NCBI RefSeq assembly: GCF_004349235.1
Contig: NZ_SMKY01000057.1
Coordinates: 1-38,320 of the forward strand
Reading direction: 5' to 3'
Source: Actinomadura darangshiensis
GTDB taxonomy: Bacteria; Actinomycetota; Actinomycetes; Streptosporangiales; Streptosporangiaceae
DNA: 38,320 bases
Within the stretch, counting starts at the first letter, position 1. Each line of letters opens with the position of its first letter. This document shows, piece by piece, positions 17,948-27,245 of the stretch. Both the position numbers and the translations under genes were made by a program. The notes under the pieces were generated by a model. It was given only the letters and a program-made list of their open reading frames with translations. It was not told where the DNA came from and made no database searches.

Positions 17948-19738
17948 TCACGCCTCAAGATAGGCTCTCGACTGAATGTCATACAGTTCCGCGTAAAGCC
18001 CGCCCCGGCTCATCAGCTCCTCGTGGCTGCCGATCTCGCGAATGCGCCCGCCGTCGAGGACGACGATGATGTCGGCCATCCGGGCGGTCGAGAAGCGGTG
18101 CGAGACCAGCAGCGTGATGGTGCCGCCGCCCGCGCCGGCGCGGGCCGCGCGGGCGAACCGGTCGAAGAGGGCGTGCTCGGTCTGGGCGTCGAGCGCGGCC
18201 GTGGGCTCGTCGAAGACGACCAGCAGCGGGTCCGGCCGCAGCAGGCCGCGGGCCAGCGCGAGGCGCTGCCACTGCCCGCCGGACAGGTCGGTGCCGTCCC
18301 CCCACGTGGTGCCGAGCTGGGTGTCGAGCCCGCGGGGCAGCCCGCCGACCACGGCCGTGGCGTCGGCCCGGTCGAGGGCTGTGTGCAGGACCGCGTCGTC
18401 GCCGATGTGCGAAGGGCTGGACACGCCGACGCTCTCCCGCGCGCGGAATTCGAAGTCGACGTAATCCTGGAATGCCCCGGTGACCCGGTCCCGCCATTCT
18501 TCGCTGGGAATGTCGCGCAGGTCGCGGCCGTCGACGATGATCTGCCCCTCGTCCGGCCGGTAGAAGTCGCAGAGCAGTTTGACCAGGCTCGTCTTCCCGG
18601 CTCCGTTGTCGCCGACGAGGGAGACGACCGAGCCGGCGGGCAGGTGCAGGGAGACGTTCTCCAGCACCGGCCGGTCGGAGCCCGGATATCGGAACGTCAC
18701 GTCGGTGAGGTTGATGCCGGTGGTGAGCGCGGCGGGCGGCGCCGCCGGGTCGGCGGGCGCGGCGGCGGCGTCCTCGGCGTACCTCTCCAGCCAGACGAGC
18801 CGGCGCGCCTGCTCCATCGTCCAGAGGAACTCGCCGCCGTACTCGGCGGTCCGGGAGATCACCTCGCCCATCTCCATGGCCAGGCCGACGACGAGGACGA
18901 CGTCGCCGGGGGTGGCGCGGCCGTCCATGGCGAGCAGGAGGACGGCCACGATGGCGCCGATGAAGCCGGCCGCGTTGACGAGGGCGTCGAGGGAGCCGAG
19001 CCGCGCCGCGCGCCAGTCGGCGCGGTTGCGGGCGTCGAGCACGTCGTCCGACGCCCGGTGGTGGCGGGTGAGGAGTTCGGGGACGAGCCCGAAGACCCGC
19101 AGCTCCTTGCCGGCCGGCGCGGCGGTCCCGACGTCGTACAGGTGCCGGCGGAGCCGTTCGGTCTCGCTGGTGTCCTCCTGCGCCTCGATAGCCAGGTCGT
19201 TGGCGCGGCGGGCGATGAGCAGCGACACCACGGCGAGCAGCACGAGCGCGAGCAGGCCGGGGTGGACGCGGGCGAGCAGCACCGCCGTCGCCACGAACCC
19301 GAGCACGGCGCTGCCGAGCCCGGCGGTCGCGTTGACCATGCCGGCGAGGCTCTCGCGCTCCTCGCGGATCCGCTGCACCTGGTCGAGGTACTCGGACTGC
19401 TCGTGGTGGGCGAGGCCGTGGATGCCGCCGATCAGCCGCATCAGCTTCCGGTCGGCGACGACCTGGCTGCGCTCCAGCACGCAGAACGAGCAGTGCACGC
19501 TGTAGTAGATCGTGATGATCAGCCCGGCGACGATGGCGCTGATCAGGGCCGTCGCGATGACGGCCGGGCGGGCCTCGCCGTCGACGGCGGCGTCCACCAG
19601 CAGCTTCCCGCCGTAGGCGATGGCGGGTCCGGCCAGCGAGAGCAGGACCTCCATCGCGATCTGCGCGGCGGCGTGCCGGGGCGCGGCCCGGAACCCGAAT
19701 CCGATCGTCGTGGTGAACGCGCGGAAGGTGTCACGCAT
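17948..19738 (-). CDS. ABC exporter half-transporter (permease fused to ATPase)
   Basis: A 596-residue half-transporter: several hydrophobic segments in about residues 25-300 and a nucleotide-binding domain from about 340. Walker A is GDNGAGKT (376-383), the signature is LSGGQ (485-489), Walker B is VVFDEP (D510, E511), and the H-loop is in SHRFST. Its ATG overlaps the stop of the upstream transporter gene by 8 bp, so the two are translationally coupled and probably form a heterodimer. Export of the finished peptide and self-protection are inferred from position in the NRPS operon. A Cys pair in transmembrane segment HCSFC (82-86) is unusual. Confidence 0.92.
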   Translation of the reverse strand: MRDTFRAFTTTIGFGFRAAPRHAAAQIAMEVLLSLAGPAIAYGGKLLVDAAVDGEARPAVIATALISAIVAGLIITIYYSVHCSFCVLERSQVVADRKLMRLIGGIHGLAHHEQSEYLDQVQRIREERESLAGMVNATAGLGSAVLGFVATAVLLARVHPGLLALVLLAVVSLLIARRANDLAIEAQEDTSETERLRRHLYDVGTAAPAGKELRVFGLVPELLTRHHRASDDVLDARNRADWRAARLGSLDALVNAAGFIGAIVAVLLLAMDGRATPGDVVLVVGLAMEMGEVISRTAEYGGEFLWTMEQARRLVWLERYAEDAAAAPADPAAPPAALTTGINLTDVTFRYPGSDRPVLENVSLHLPAGSVVSLVGDNGAGKTSLVKLLCDFYRPDEGQIIVDGRDLRDIPSEEWRDRVTGAFQDYVDFEFRARESVGVSSPSHIGDDAVLHTALDRADATAVVGGLPRGLDTQLGTTWGDGTDLSGGQWQRLALARGLLRPDPLLVVFDEPTAALDAQTEHALFDRFARAARAGAGGGTITLLVSHRFSTARMADIIVVLDGGRIREIGSHEELMSRGGLYAELYDIQSRAYLEA

Positions 19739-21611
19739 CCATGACCTCCTCCCCGGCCGGCACCTTTCCGGCGCGGAACCGTTCGGCCTGCAGGTTGAAC
19801 ATGTGCGCGTAGCGCCCGTCGAGTTCGATGAGCTGCTCGTGCGTGCCGTCCTCGGCCACCCTGCCGCCGTCGAGGACGACGATGCGGTCGGCGCGGCGGA
19901 CGGTGGAGAAGCGGTGCGAGATCAGGCAGGTGGTGAGCCCCTCGGTGAGTTCGAGGAACCGGTCGTACAGCTCTGCCTCCGCACGGATGTCGAGCGCGGC
20001 CGTCGGCTCGTCCAGCACCAGGACGCGCGCTCCCGCCTCCACCGCGAACATGGCGCGGGCGAGGGCGACGCGCTGCCACTGCCCGCCGGACAGGTCGACG
20101 CCGCCGGTGTACTCGCGGGACAGGACGGTGTCCCAGCCCTCCGGCAGCTCCTCGATGACGTCGAGGATGCCGGCCTTCTCGGCGGCGGCGCGGAGCGCGT
20201 CCATGTCGGCGGCCCGGCCGGGGGCGCCGAAGGCGATGTTGTCGCGGACCGGCAGGTGGTAGCGGCCGAAGTCCTGGAACAGGGCGGCGACGCGGCCGCG
20301 CCACTGCCCGGGGTCGAGTCCGGCGAGGTCGGTGCCGTCCACCGTGATCCGCCCGCCGGTCGGCTCGTAGAGCCCGCACAGCAGTTTGACCAGGGACGTC
20401 TTGCCGGCCCCGTTCTCGCCGACGATCGCCAGGGACTGGCCGGCCCGCATCGTCAGGTCGAGCCCGTGCAGCACCTCCCGGTCGGCCCCCGGGTAGCTGA
20501 ACCGCACCCCCTCGAACCGCACCCCCTCCTTCGGGGCGCCGGACGGGACCGGCAGGCTCCCGCCGTCATCGGCGACCTCGCCCAGCCGCTCCTCCAGCCG
20601 CAGGACCCTCGGCACGGTGATCGCCGCGTACGACAGGCTGAAGTGCTCGTCGCCGACGGCGTAGGAGTTGGCGTTCGACAGCGCCATCACGAACACCGAG
20701 ACCGCCTCCAGTTCGAGGTGGCCCTTGACGGCCGCCCAGGCCAGCAGGCCGTAGGAGGCGAGGTTGAGGGCGAGGACGAGCGCGCCGGTGGGCAGCAGCA
20801 TGCTCAGGTGGGGGGTGCGCGCCTTGCGCAGCGGCGTGACGGCGGTCCGCCACCGGTCCTCGAAGCGGTCGGTCAGCCACCCGAGCATCCCCCAGATCCG
20901 CACCTCCTTGGCGGGCCCCGGGTTCAACGCGAGGTCGCGGACGTACTCGGCGTGCCGGAACTCGGTGCTCTGCCCGTACCCCTCCTCCCCGATCCGGACG
21001 TAGTCGCGCTGCATCCGGTACACCACCGCCGGCCAGACGACCAGCCAGAGCAGGCCCAGCCACCAGTGGAAGGCGAACAGTACGGCCGCGGCCCCGAGGG
21101 CCCGCAGCCATTCGGTCAGGATCTGCGGCAGCGCCTCGACCGTCTCGCTCGGCCGCTGCGCGCTCATCCCGAGGCCGCGGACGATGCGGACCTCGTTCTG
21201 CACCTCCGCGTCCTCCAGGTGGGCGATGCCGCGCGGGCCGCCGACCGCGGCGAGCACCCGTTCCTGCAGGTAGCGGTCGAGGTCGCGGCCGAGGGTCGAG
21301 GCGCCGGCGGTCAGCACCGGGCCGAGGGCCCGGGCCAGCACCACCAGCACCGCGACCACGCACATCAGCGTGACGGCGCGGTCCCCGGCGGCGGAGTCCA
21401 TGCCGTCGCGGACCGCGTCGGGGATCACGCCGATCAGCAGCCCCATCAGCACCGCGACCGCGATGGGCAGCGCGGCGGCGAGCAGCACGCCGATCCCGAG
21501 CAGCCACGTGCGGCCGCGGCCGACGCGCGGCAGCACGCTCAGCACCAGGAAGATGCCTCGCACCGTCTCCGGCCATCGCCGGCGGACGCGGAGTCGTGTC
21601 CGCAAGGTCAT
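19731..21611 (-). CDS. ABC exporter half-transporter (permease fused to ATPase)
   Basis: A 626-residue half-transporter. Hydrophobic segments occur in about residues 35-65, 80-100, 165-200 and 265-315, and the ATPase domain starts near 362. Walker A is GENGAGKT (398-405), the signature is LSGGQ (507-511), Walker B is VLVLDEP (D534, E535), and the H-loop is H566 in ISHRFST. Start ATG 21611, 36 bp after the hydroxylase gene. Both nucleotide sites look complete, so the pair with the next gene need not be asymmetric. It is the more likely export partner for the NRPS product; the alternative is import of a precursor, which this architecture makes unlikely. Confidence 0.92.
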   Translation of the reverse strand: MTLRTRLRVRRRWPETVRGIFLVLSVLPRVGRGRTWLLGIGVLLAAALPIAVAVLMGLLIGVIPDAVRDGMDSAAGDRAVTLMCVVAVLVVLARALGPVLTAGASTLGRDLDRYLQERVLAAVGGPRGIAHLEDAEVQNEVRIVRGLGMSAQRPSETVEALPQILTEWLRALGAAAVLFAFHWWLGLLWLVVWPAVVYRMQRDYVRIGEEGYGQSTEFRHAEYVRDLALNPGPAKEVRIWGMLGWLTDRFEDRWRTAVTPLRKARTPHLSMLLPTGALVLALNLASYGLLAWAAVKGHLELEAVSVFVMALSNANSYAVGDEHFSLSYAAITVPRVLRLEERLGEVADDGGSLPVPSGAPKEGVRFEGVRFSYPGADREVLHGLDLTMRAGQSLAIVGENGAGKTSLVKLLCGLYEPTGGRITVDGTDLAGLDPGQWRGRVAALFQDFGRYHLPVRDNIAFGAPGRAADMDALRAAAEKAGILDVIEELPEGWDTVLSREYTGGVDLSGGQWQRVALARAMFAVEAGARVLVLDEPTAALDIRAEAELYDRFLELTEGLTTCLISHRFSTVRRADRIVVLDGGRVAEDGTHEQLIELDGRYAHMFNLQAERFRAGKVPAGEEVMDA

Positions 21612-21647
21612 GCGATCCCTGCCTTCGGCTCGGTGGGTCGGCGGTGG

Positions 21648-22664
21648 TCAGACCAGGCGGGCGGTCGCCGAGCCGCGGTCGGCGCGGGACTTGCGCAGGT
21701 CCGTGGTCACGCTGACGCGCTTCAGCCAGCGGTCCGTCCCGTCGTAGGACGCGGTGAACGGGCGGCGGCCGTGCGCCATCCGGTGGTTGTTGATGAACAG
21801 GATGTCGCCGGGCTCCAGGATCACGTCCTTGCAGCCCTCTTCCATGAGCTTCTCGGTGGCGGCGAACGCCTCCCGCGCCAGCCGGTCGTCCTCGGGGATG
21901 TCCATGAAGTACGGGTCGAGCCGGATGTAGGGGCTGGCCGGGTCGCCCCACAGGACCGCGACCCGGTTGTCGTCCTGCTTCATCGCGGTGACCCTGTCGA
22001 ACTCGTCCGCGTGGGCGCCGGTGACGACGTTGTTCTCGGGCAGGTGGGAGTCGTCGGGCCGGATCAGGAACCGGTCCTCGCGCAGCACGTCCGCGTGCGT
22101 GGGGTCGAGCCGGTCGACGTCGATCTCGCTGACGATCGTGCTGATCCCCTTCGGGTTCCGCAGGCACTGCAGCAGCAGGAGGTCCGCCCGGAACGGGTGG
22201 AAGGCGTCCTCGGTGTGCAGCGTCAGCAGCTCGGAGCTGCCGACGCCCATCTGCTCGGTCTCGTAGCCGCTGATCGGGAAGACGTCGTGGACGAGGCGCC
22301 CGTCCTGCTGGGTCTTCCACCCGAACGGCTCGCCCAGCCAGGCCCCGTACAGCAGCAGCAGGATCTCCTCGGCGAACTCCGGATGCGGGTCGGGGCGTCC
22401 CCGCCAGTGCTCCGGGGTCGGACCGACCCGGTCCTCGTCGATGTGGTGGCCGCGCACGATGCAGTAGCCGAGCCGGTCGTCGAGCGCGAACGAGCGCAGG
22501 TAGCGCCTCGGTCCGGCGGGTAACTCGGCGGCGAGCAGCGGGAGCTCCCGCAGCAGCGCCTCGTCCTCCGGTCCGTCGTACTCCTTGGCGATCCGCAGCG
22601 ACAGATCGACGATCTGCGCGGCATCGTCGCCGGCGATGGTGAAGATGCGGTCGTTTTCAGACAC
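21648..22664 (-). CDS. VioC-like arginine beta-hydroxylase
   Basis: A 338-residue Fe(II)/2-oxoglutarate oxygenase of the clavaminate-synthase-like group, close in pattern to VioC and to other L-arginine 3-hydroxylases. The iron-binding triad is visible as H150 and E152 in LLTLHTEDAFHPF and H298 in NNHRMAHGRRPF; the 2-oxoglutarate-binding Arg is probably R312 in GTDRWLKRVSV. The Glu in place of Asp in the HxD/E motif is characteristic of the VioC branch. It would hydroxylate C3 of free L-arginine to give the substrate of the VioD-like enzyme. Start GTG 22664 has AGGAGG upstream. Gap to the NRPS3 stop is 42 bp. Confidence 0.9.
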   Translation of the reverse strand: MSENDRIFTIAGDDAAQIVDLSLRIAKEYDGPEDEALLRELPLLAAELPAGPRRYLRSFALDDRLGYCIVRGHHIDEDRVGPTPEHWRGRPDPHPEFAEEILLLLYGAWLGEPFGWKTQQDGRLVHDVFPISGYETEQMGVGSSELLTLHTEDAFHPFRADLLLLQCLRNPKGISTIVSEIDVDRLDPTHADVLREDRFLIRPDDSHLPENNVVTGAHADEFDRVTAMKQDDNRVAVLWGDPASPYIRLDPYFMDIPEDDRLAREAFAATEKLMEEGCKDVILEPGDILFINNHRMAHGRRPFTASYDGTDRWLKRVSVTTDLRKSRADRGSATARLV

Positions 22665-22706
22665 CCTTGTCCTCCTGGTGTGACATTTCGGCCGTTCAGC
22701 GATGGG

Positions 22707-25700
22707 TCAGGTACTCGGTCGGTCGCAGTGCTCGATCAGCTCCCGCAGCGCGGCGACGTGCGCCTGCGCCACGCGCGCGATGGTCTCGGGCCGGTGCAGC
22801 GCGGTGCTGTAGCCCCATTCGAATTCCAGCCGCCCGTCGCCGGTGCGGGCGGCCTCGATCTGCAGGACGTAGGGGCGGCGCTGGTCCTCGGTCATGACGG
22901 TGCCGTTCAGCTCGTCGGGCAGTTCCTCGGCGAAGAGGCCCACCTCGTCGTCCTCGACGGCGTCGAAGCCGCCGGAGTAGTTGAAGACGACCTGCGGGTC
23001 GGGCCAGGCCCGCAGCTCCCGCACCGCGTCGTCCTCCGGGGCGAGCCGGCGCAGGGCCCCGAAGCCGACGCCCCCGTTCGGGACGCTCCGCAGCTCGTCC
23101 CGGACGGCCGTGACCAGCGTCCCCGGGTCGGACGGGTCGGCGGCGGACAGCGCCACCGGGTGGATCGAGGTGAACCAGCCGACGGTGCGCGACAGGTCCA
23201 TCCGGCCGGCGGCGTCGGTGACCGGGTGCCGGCCGTGGTTCTCCAGCCCGATGGTGAGCCGGTCGACGCCGGCCCAGCCGCCGAGCGCGGGCAGCAGCGC
23301 CGCGAGCAGCAGGTCGTTGATGCGGGTGCCGTAGGCGCGGTGCGCCCGGCCGAGCAGCGCGGCCGTGGCGTCGGCGTCGAGCAGCGCGGTCACGGTCGCC
23401 CGGGACGCCTCGGTGTTGGGCCCCCGCGTGTCGAGCGGAACCTCGAAGCCCGGTTCGAGCTGCCGCGTCCAGTACGGCAGTTCGGCGCGGGCCGCGCCGG
23501 ACGCGGCGTAGGCGTCCAGTTCCTCGGCCCACTCCTTGAACGAGGTGGTCTTGGGGCCGAACGCGCCGTCCAGGCTTCCGGTGGCGGCGAGCGCCTCGTA
23601 GCCGAGGTGGAGGTCCTCCAGCAGGACGTTCCAGGAGAGCAGGTCGACCACCAGGTGGTGCACGGTGATCCCGAGCCAGGCCGGGTCGTCGCCGCGGTCG
23701 AAGCACAGGACGCGCAGCAGCGGCCCGTCCGCCAGGTCGAGGGACGTCTGCGCGGCGGCCATCGCCTCGGTGACGAGCGCGTCCCGGTGGTCGTCCGGGA
23801 CGTGCCTGTGGTCGACGACCGAGAACACCTCGGCGTCCTCGGACGGGGCGTTGTACTGGGCCCAGTCGTGGCGCGCGGAGTCGAACGCGAGGCGCATCCG
23901 CAGCGCGTCGTGGTGGTCGACCAGCGCGTGGACGACCTGTTCGAGCATCCCGGTGTCGGTGCCGGGGCGCAGCGCGAACACGCCGGACCAGTTCCAGTGG
24001 TCCCGGGCGCCGATCTCGTGCTCGGCGAACCAGCGCTGGACCGGCAGCAGCGGCACCGGTCCGGACACCGCGCCCTGTTCGGCGCGGATCCCGTCCGTGG
24101 CCGGGCGCGCCACCCGCGCCAGCTCGGCGACCGTCTGCGCCTCGAACACCTCGGCGACGCTCACCTCCAGGCCCGCCTTGCGGGCCCGCGCGACGATCTG
24201 CAGGCTCAGCATCGAGTCGCCGCCGAGCGCGAAGAAGTTGTCGTGGATCCCCACCTGCTCGGCCTGGAGCACCTGCGCCCAGATCTCGGCGAGCGTCTCC
24301 TCGGCCTCGGTGGTGGGCGGCGCGTACTCGGCGTCCTCGTCGGCGGTCACCTCGGGGGCCGGCAGCGCCCGGCGGTCGACCTTGCCGTGCTCGGTCAGCG
24401 GGATCGCGTCCACCGCCACGAACAGCGCGGGCACCATGTACTCGGGCAGCCGCCGGTGCATGTGGGCGCGCAGGTCCGCCGGGCCGGGGGCGGCCTGTCC
24501 CGGTTCGGGGACGACGTATCCGACCAGCCGCTTGCCGGTCGCCTCGTCCTCGTGGACGGTCACGACCGCGTCGCGCAGGCCGGGGTGCGCGGCGAGCGCG
24601 GCCCGCACCTCGGCCAGCTCGATCCGGAAACCGCGGATCTTGACCTGGTCGTCGACCCGGCCGAGGAACTCCAGCACGCCGTCGGCGCGCCACCGCGCGA
24701 GGTCGCCGGACCGGTACAGCCGCCGCCCCGGCACCCCCGCGACGGGGTCGGGGACGAACCGCTCGGCCGTCAGGTCGGGGCGTCCGGCGTATCCGCGGGC
24801 CAGGGCGCCGCCGCCGATGAACAGCTCGCCCGGCTGCCCGACCGGGGCCACGTTCAGCCGGTCGTCGAGCACGTAGGCGCCGGTGCCGGCGAGCGGGCGG
24901 CCGATCGGCACCGAGCCCTCGCCGGGCGGCAGCCCGTCGTCGATGTCGTAGACGGTGCAGGCGATGGTGGTCTCGGTCGGCCCGTAGGCGTTGATCACGG
25001 TGAGGTCGGGCAGCTGCTCCTTGATCTTGCGGGCGTGCCCGGTGGACATCGCGTCCCCGCCGACCAGCAGCATCCGCAGTCCCGCGAACGCCTCGGGCGC
25101 GAGCTCGGCCGCCTGGTGGAACAGCCCGGTCGGCACGACCGCGACCGTCACCTCGTTGCGGCGCATGATCGAGACGATGTCGATCTCTTCGAGCTCGCGG
25201 GGGGTGGCGATGGCGAGGGTCGCGCCGTTCAGCAGCGCGCCCCAGATCTCGAACGTCGACGCGTCGAAGGAGACGGGCACCAGGTGCGACATGACGTCGT
25301 CCGGGACGACCCGGGCGACGGGGTCCTGGTAGGCGCGGGCCACGCCCTCGTGGGTGACCTCCACGCCCTTCGGCTCGCCGGTGGACCCCGACGTGAACAT
25401 CACGTAGGCGGTGCTGCCGGGACGCGTCCCGGTGCCCTCAACGGGTTCGGTAGCGGCGCCGTCGTCCGCCTCGGCCAGTTCCAGGACCCGCACGCCGGCG
25501 GAACCGAGGCCGGCGGGCCGGTCGGCGCCGGTGACGACGACCCCGACCTCGGCGGTGCCGATCATGTGCCGGAGGCGGTCGTCCGGGAGGCCCGGCACCA
25601 GCGGCACGTAGGCGGCTCCCGCCTCCACGACGCCGAGCAGCGCGATGACGAACTCCACGCTGCGGTCGAAGCAGAGCCCCACCCGGTCCTGCGGCCGCAC

Positions 25701-27245
25701 GCCGTTGCGGCGCAGCCACCGCGCGACCCGGTTGGCGCGCCGGTCGAGTTCGGCGTAGGTGAGCTCCTCGCCCGCGCACAGGACGGCGCGGGCGTCCGGG
25801 GCGGCGGCCACCCGGTCCCTGAACAGCTCGGTGAGCGTCCGGCGGGTGAACGGCTGCGGCGGCTGCGCGCTCCAGTCCTCGACGATCTGCCGCCGCTCCT
25901 CCGGGGAGCACAGCGGCACGTCCCGCACGAGCAGGCCGGGGGTCTGCGCGACCGCCGCCAGAGCCTGCCGGAGCTGGTCGAGCAGCCGCTCGACGGTCGC
26001 CCGGTCGAACGCCGCCGTCGAGAACTGGACGCCCAGGCTGAGCGCGCCCTCCAGGTCGACGGAGAACATCAGCGGGTAGCGCGACTGCTCGACGGTCGCG
26101 AACGCGTCGACGACGGCGGCTCCGTCGCCGGGGTCCGCCTCGTCCTCGTCGAGGTCGCCCTCCGGGAGGTTCTGGAACGCGATGATGCTGTCGAACAGGG
26201 AGACGCCCGGCGGGATCCGCGTCGCCTTCTGGATCTCGGCGAGGGGCGTGTAGTCGAACCGCTGCATGGCGAGCTGGGCGTCCTGGAGGCGCCGCAGCCA
26301 GTCGATGAACGGCTCGTCGGGCCGGACGGTCGTGTGCATCGGGAGGGTGTTGATGAACAGCCCCACCATCGACTCCATCCCGGACAGCTGGGCGGGACGG
26401 CCCGAGACGGTGAGCCCGAACGTCACGTCGCCGTGGCGGCTGTAGCGGCTCAGCAGCAGCGCCCAGGCCGCCTGGACGACGGTGCTCAGCGTCACCCGCG
26501 CCCGGCGGGAGAGGTCGATCAGGCCGCGGGTGACGCCGGCGGGCAGGTCCAGCACGTGCGTGTCGTGCGACCAGTGCCCGGTCGCGGGACGGTCGACGGG
26601 CAGCGGGGTGGGCGCCTCGAACGCCGCCAGGTGGTCGCGCCAGAAGGCGCCGGCCTCCGCGGCGTCCCGGCCGGCGAGCCACTGGATGAAGTCGCGGTAG
26701 GGCCGGACGGGCGGCAGGGCGGGGCTGGACGTCCCGCTCGTCAGCTGGTCGTAGGCGGCCTGGACCTCGTCCACCACGATCGGGATGCTCCAGCCGTCCA
26801 GGCAGATGTGGTGGAACGTCCACACCATCCAGTAGCGGTGGCCGCCGCGCCCGATGAGCCGCACCCGCATCAGCGGCGGGGAGGCGAGGTCGAAGCCGGC
26901 GTCGCGGTCGGCGGCCAGCAGCTTCTCCAGCCGGACCTGCTGCTCGGCGTCGTCGGCGCCGGACCAGTCCAGCTCCTCGAACGGCAGCGCCGCCTCGGAG
27001 TGCACGACCTGCAGCGGCTCCGGCACGCCCTCCCAGACGAACCCGGTGCGCAGCACCGGGTGCCGCTCCATCACCAGTTCCCAGGACCGGCGCATCGCGT
27101 CCGCGTCCATCGGGTCGATGGTGTACTCGCCGACCTCCTGCGCCCAGTAGGCGCCGGCGGCCTCGGCGGGGGCCTCGATCGAGTGGAACAGCATGCCCTG
27201 CTGGAGCGGGGCCAGCGGGTACACGTCCTGGATCCGGTCAGCCAT
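22707..27245 (-). CDS. NRPS3: single module C-A-T-E, terminal module
   Basis: A 1512-residue NRPS. Condensation domain (about 5-445) with intact HHICLDG (H145, H146, D150), of the type that accepts a D-configured donor. Adenylation domain (about 475-965): [11 protein letters not shown], catalytic K955, and specificity residues that I read as D661, A662, F665, V703, L727, G729, A753, I761, A762, K955 (DAFVLGAIAK); this is hydrophobic, perhaps aromatic, and not matched to a known code. T domain with LGGDSML, phosphopantetheine Ser S1011. Epimerase domain with HHLVVD (H1196, H1197, D1201) and a LENHGRH glutamate. Unlike NRPS1 and NRPS2 the C-terminus stops at IEHCDRPST, without the TPSDFP tail, consistent with being last in order; no thioesterase follows. 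ATG 27245 overlaps the NRPS2 stop by 8 bp. Confidence 0.96.
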   Translation of the reverse strand: MADRIQDVYPLAPLQQGMLFHSIEAPAEAAGAYWAQEVGEYTIDPMDADAMRRSWELVMERHPVLRTGFVWEGVPEPLQVVHSEAALPFEELDWSGADDAEQQVRLEKLLAADRDAGFDLASPPLMRVRLIGRGGHRYWMVWTFHHICLDGWSIPIVVDEVQAAYDQLTSGTSSPALPPVRPYRDFIQWLAGRDAAEAGAFWRDHLAAFEAPTPLPVDRPATGHWSHDTHVLDLPAGVTRGLIDLSRRARVTLSTVVQAAWALLLSRYSRHGDVTFGLTVSGRPAQLSGMESMVGLFINTLPMHTTVRPDEPFIDWLRRLQDAQLAMQRFDYTPLAEIQKATRIPPGVSLFDSIIAFQNLPEGDLDEDEADPGDGAAVVDAFATVEQSRYPLMFSVDLEGALSLGVQFSTAAFDRATVERLLDQLRQALAAVAQTPGLLVRDVPLCSPEERRQIVEDWSAQPPQPFTRRTLTELFRDRVAAAPDARAVLCAGEELTYAELDRRANRVARWLRRNGVRPQDRVGLCFDRSVEFVIALLGVVEAGAAYVPLVPGLPDDRLRHMIGTAEVGVVVTGADRPAGLGSAGVRVLELAEADDGAATEPVEGTGTRPGSTAYVMFTSGSTGEPKGVEVTHEGVARAYQDPVARVVPDDVMSHLVPVSFDASTFEIWGALLNGATLAIATPRELEEIDIVSIMRRNEVTVAVVPTGLFHQAAELAPEAFAGLRMLLVGGDAMSTGHARKIKEQLPDLTVINAYGPTETTIACTVYDIDDGLPPGEGSVPIGRPLAGTGAYVLDDRLNVAPVGQPGELFIGGGALARGYAGRPDLTAERFVPDPVAGVPGRRLYRSGDLARWRADGVLEFLGRVDDQVKIRGFRIELAEVRAALAAHPGLRDAVVTVHEDEATGKRLVGYVVPEPGQAAPGPADLRAHMHRRLPEYMVPALFVAVDAIPLTEHGKVDRRALPAPEVTADEDAEYAPPTTEAEETLAEIWAQVLQAEQVGIHDNFFALGGDSMLSLQIVARARKAGLEVSVAEVFEAQTVAELARVARPATDGIRAEQGAVSGPVPLLPVQRWFAEHEIGARDHWNWSGVFALRPGTDTGMLEQVVHALVDHHDALRMRLAFDSARHDWAQYNAPSEDAEVFSVVDHRHVPDDHRDALVTEAMAAAQTSLDLADGPLLRVLCFDRGDDPAWLGITVHHLVVDLLSWNVLLEDLHLGYEALAATGSLDGAFGPKTTSFKEWAEELDAYAASGAARAELPYWTRQLEPGFEVPLDTRGPNTEASRATVTALLDADATAALLGRAHRAYGTRINDLLLAALLPALGGWAGVDRLTIGLENHGRHPVTDAAGRMDLSRTVGWFTSIHPVALSAADPSDPGTLVTAVRDELRSVPNGGVGFGALRRLAPEDDAVRELRAWPDPQVVFNYSGGFDAVEDDEVGLFAEELPDELNGTVMTEDQRRPYVLQIEAARTGDGRLEFEWGYSTALHRPETIARVAQAHVAALRELIEHCDRPST

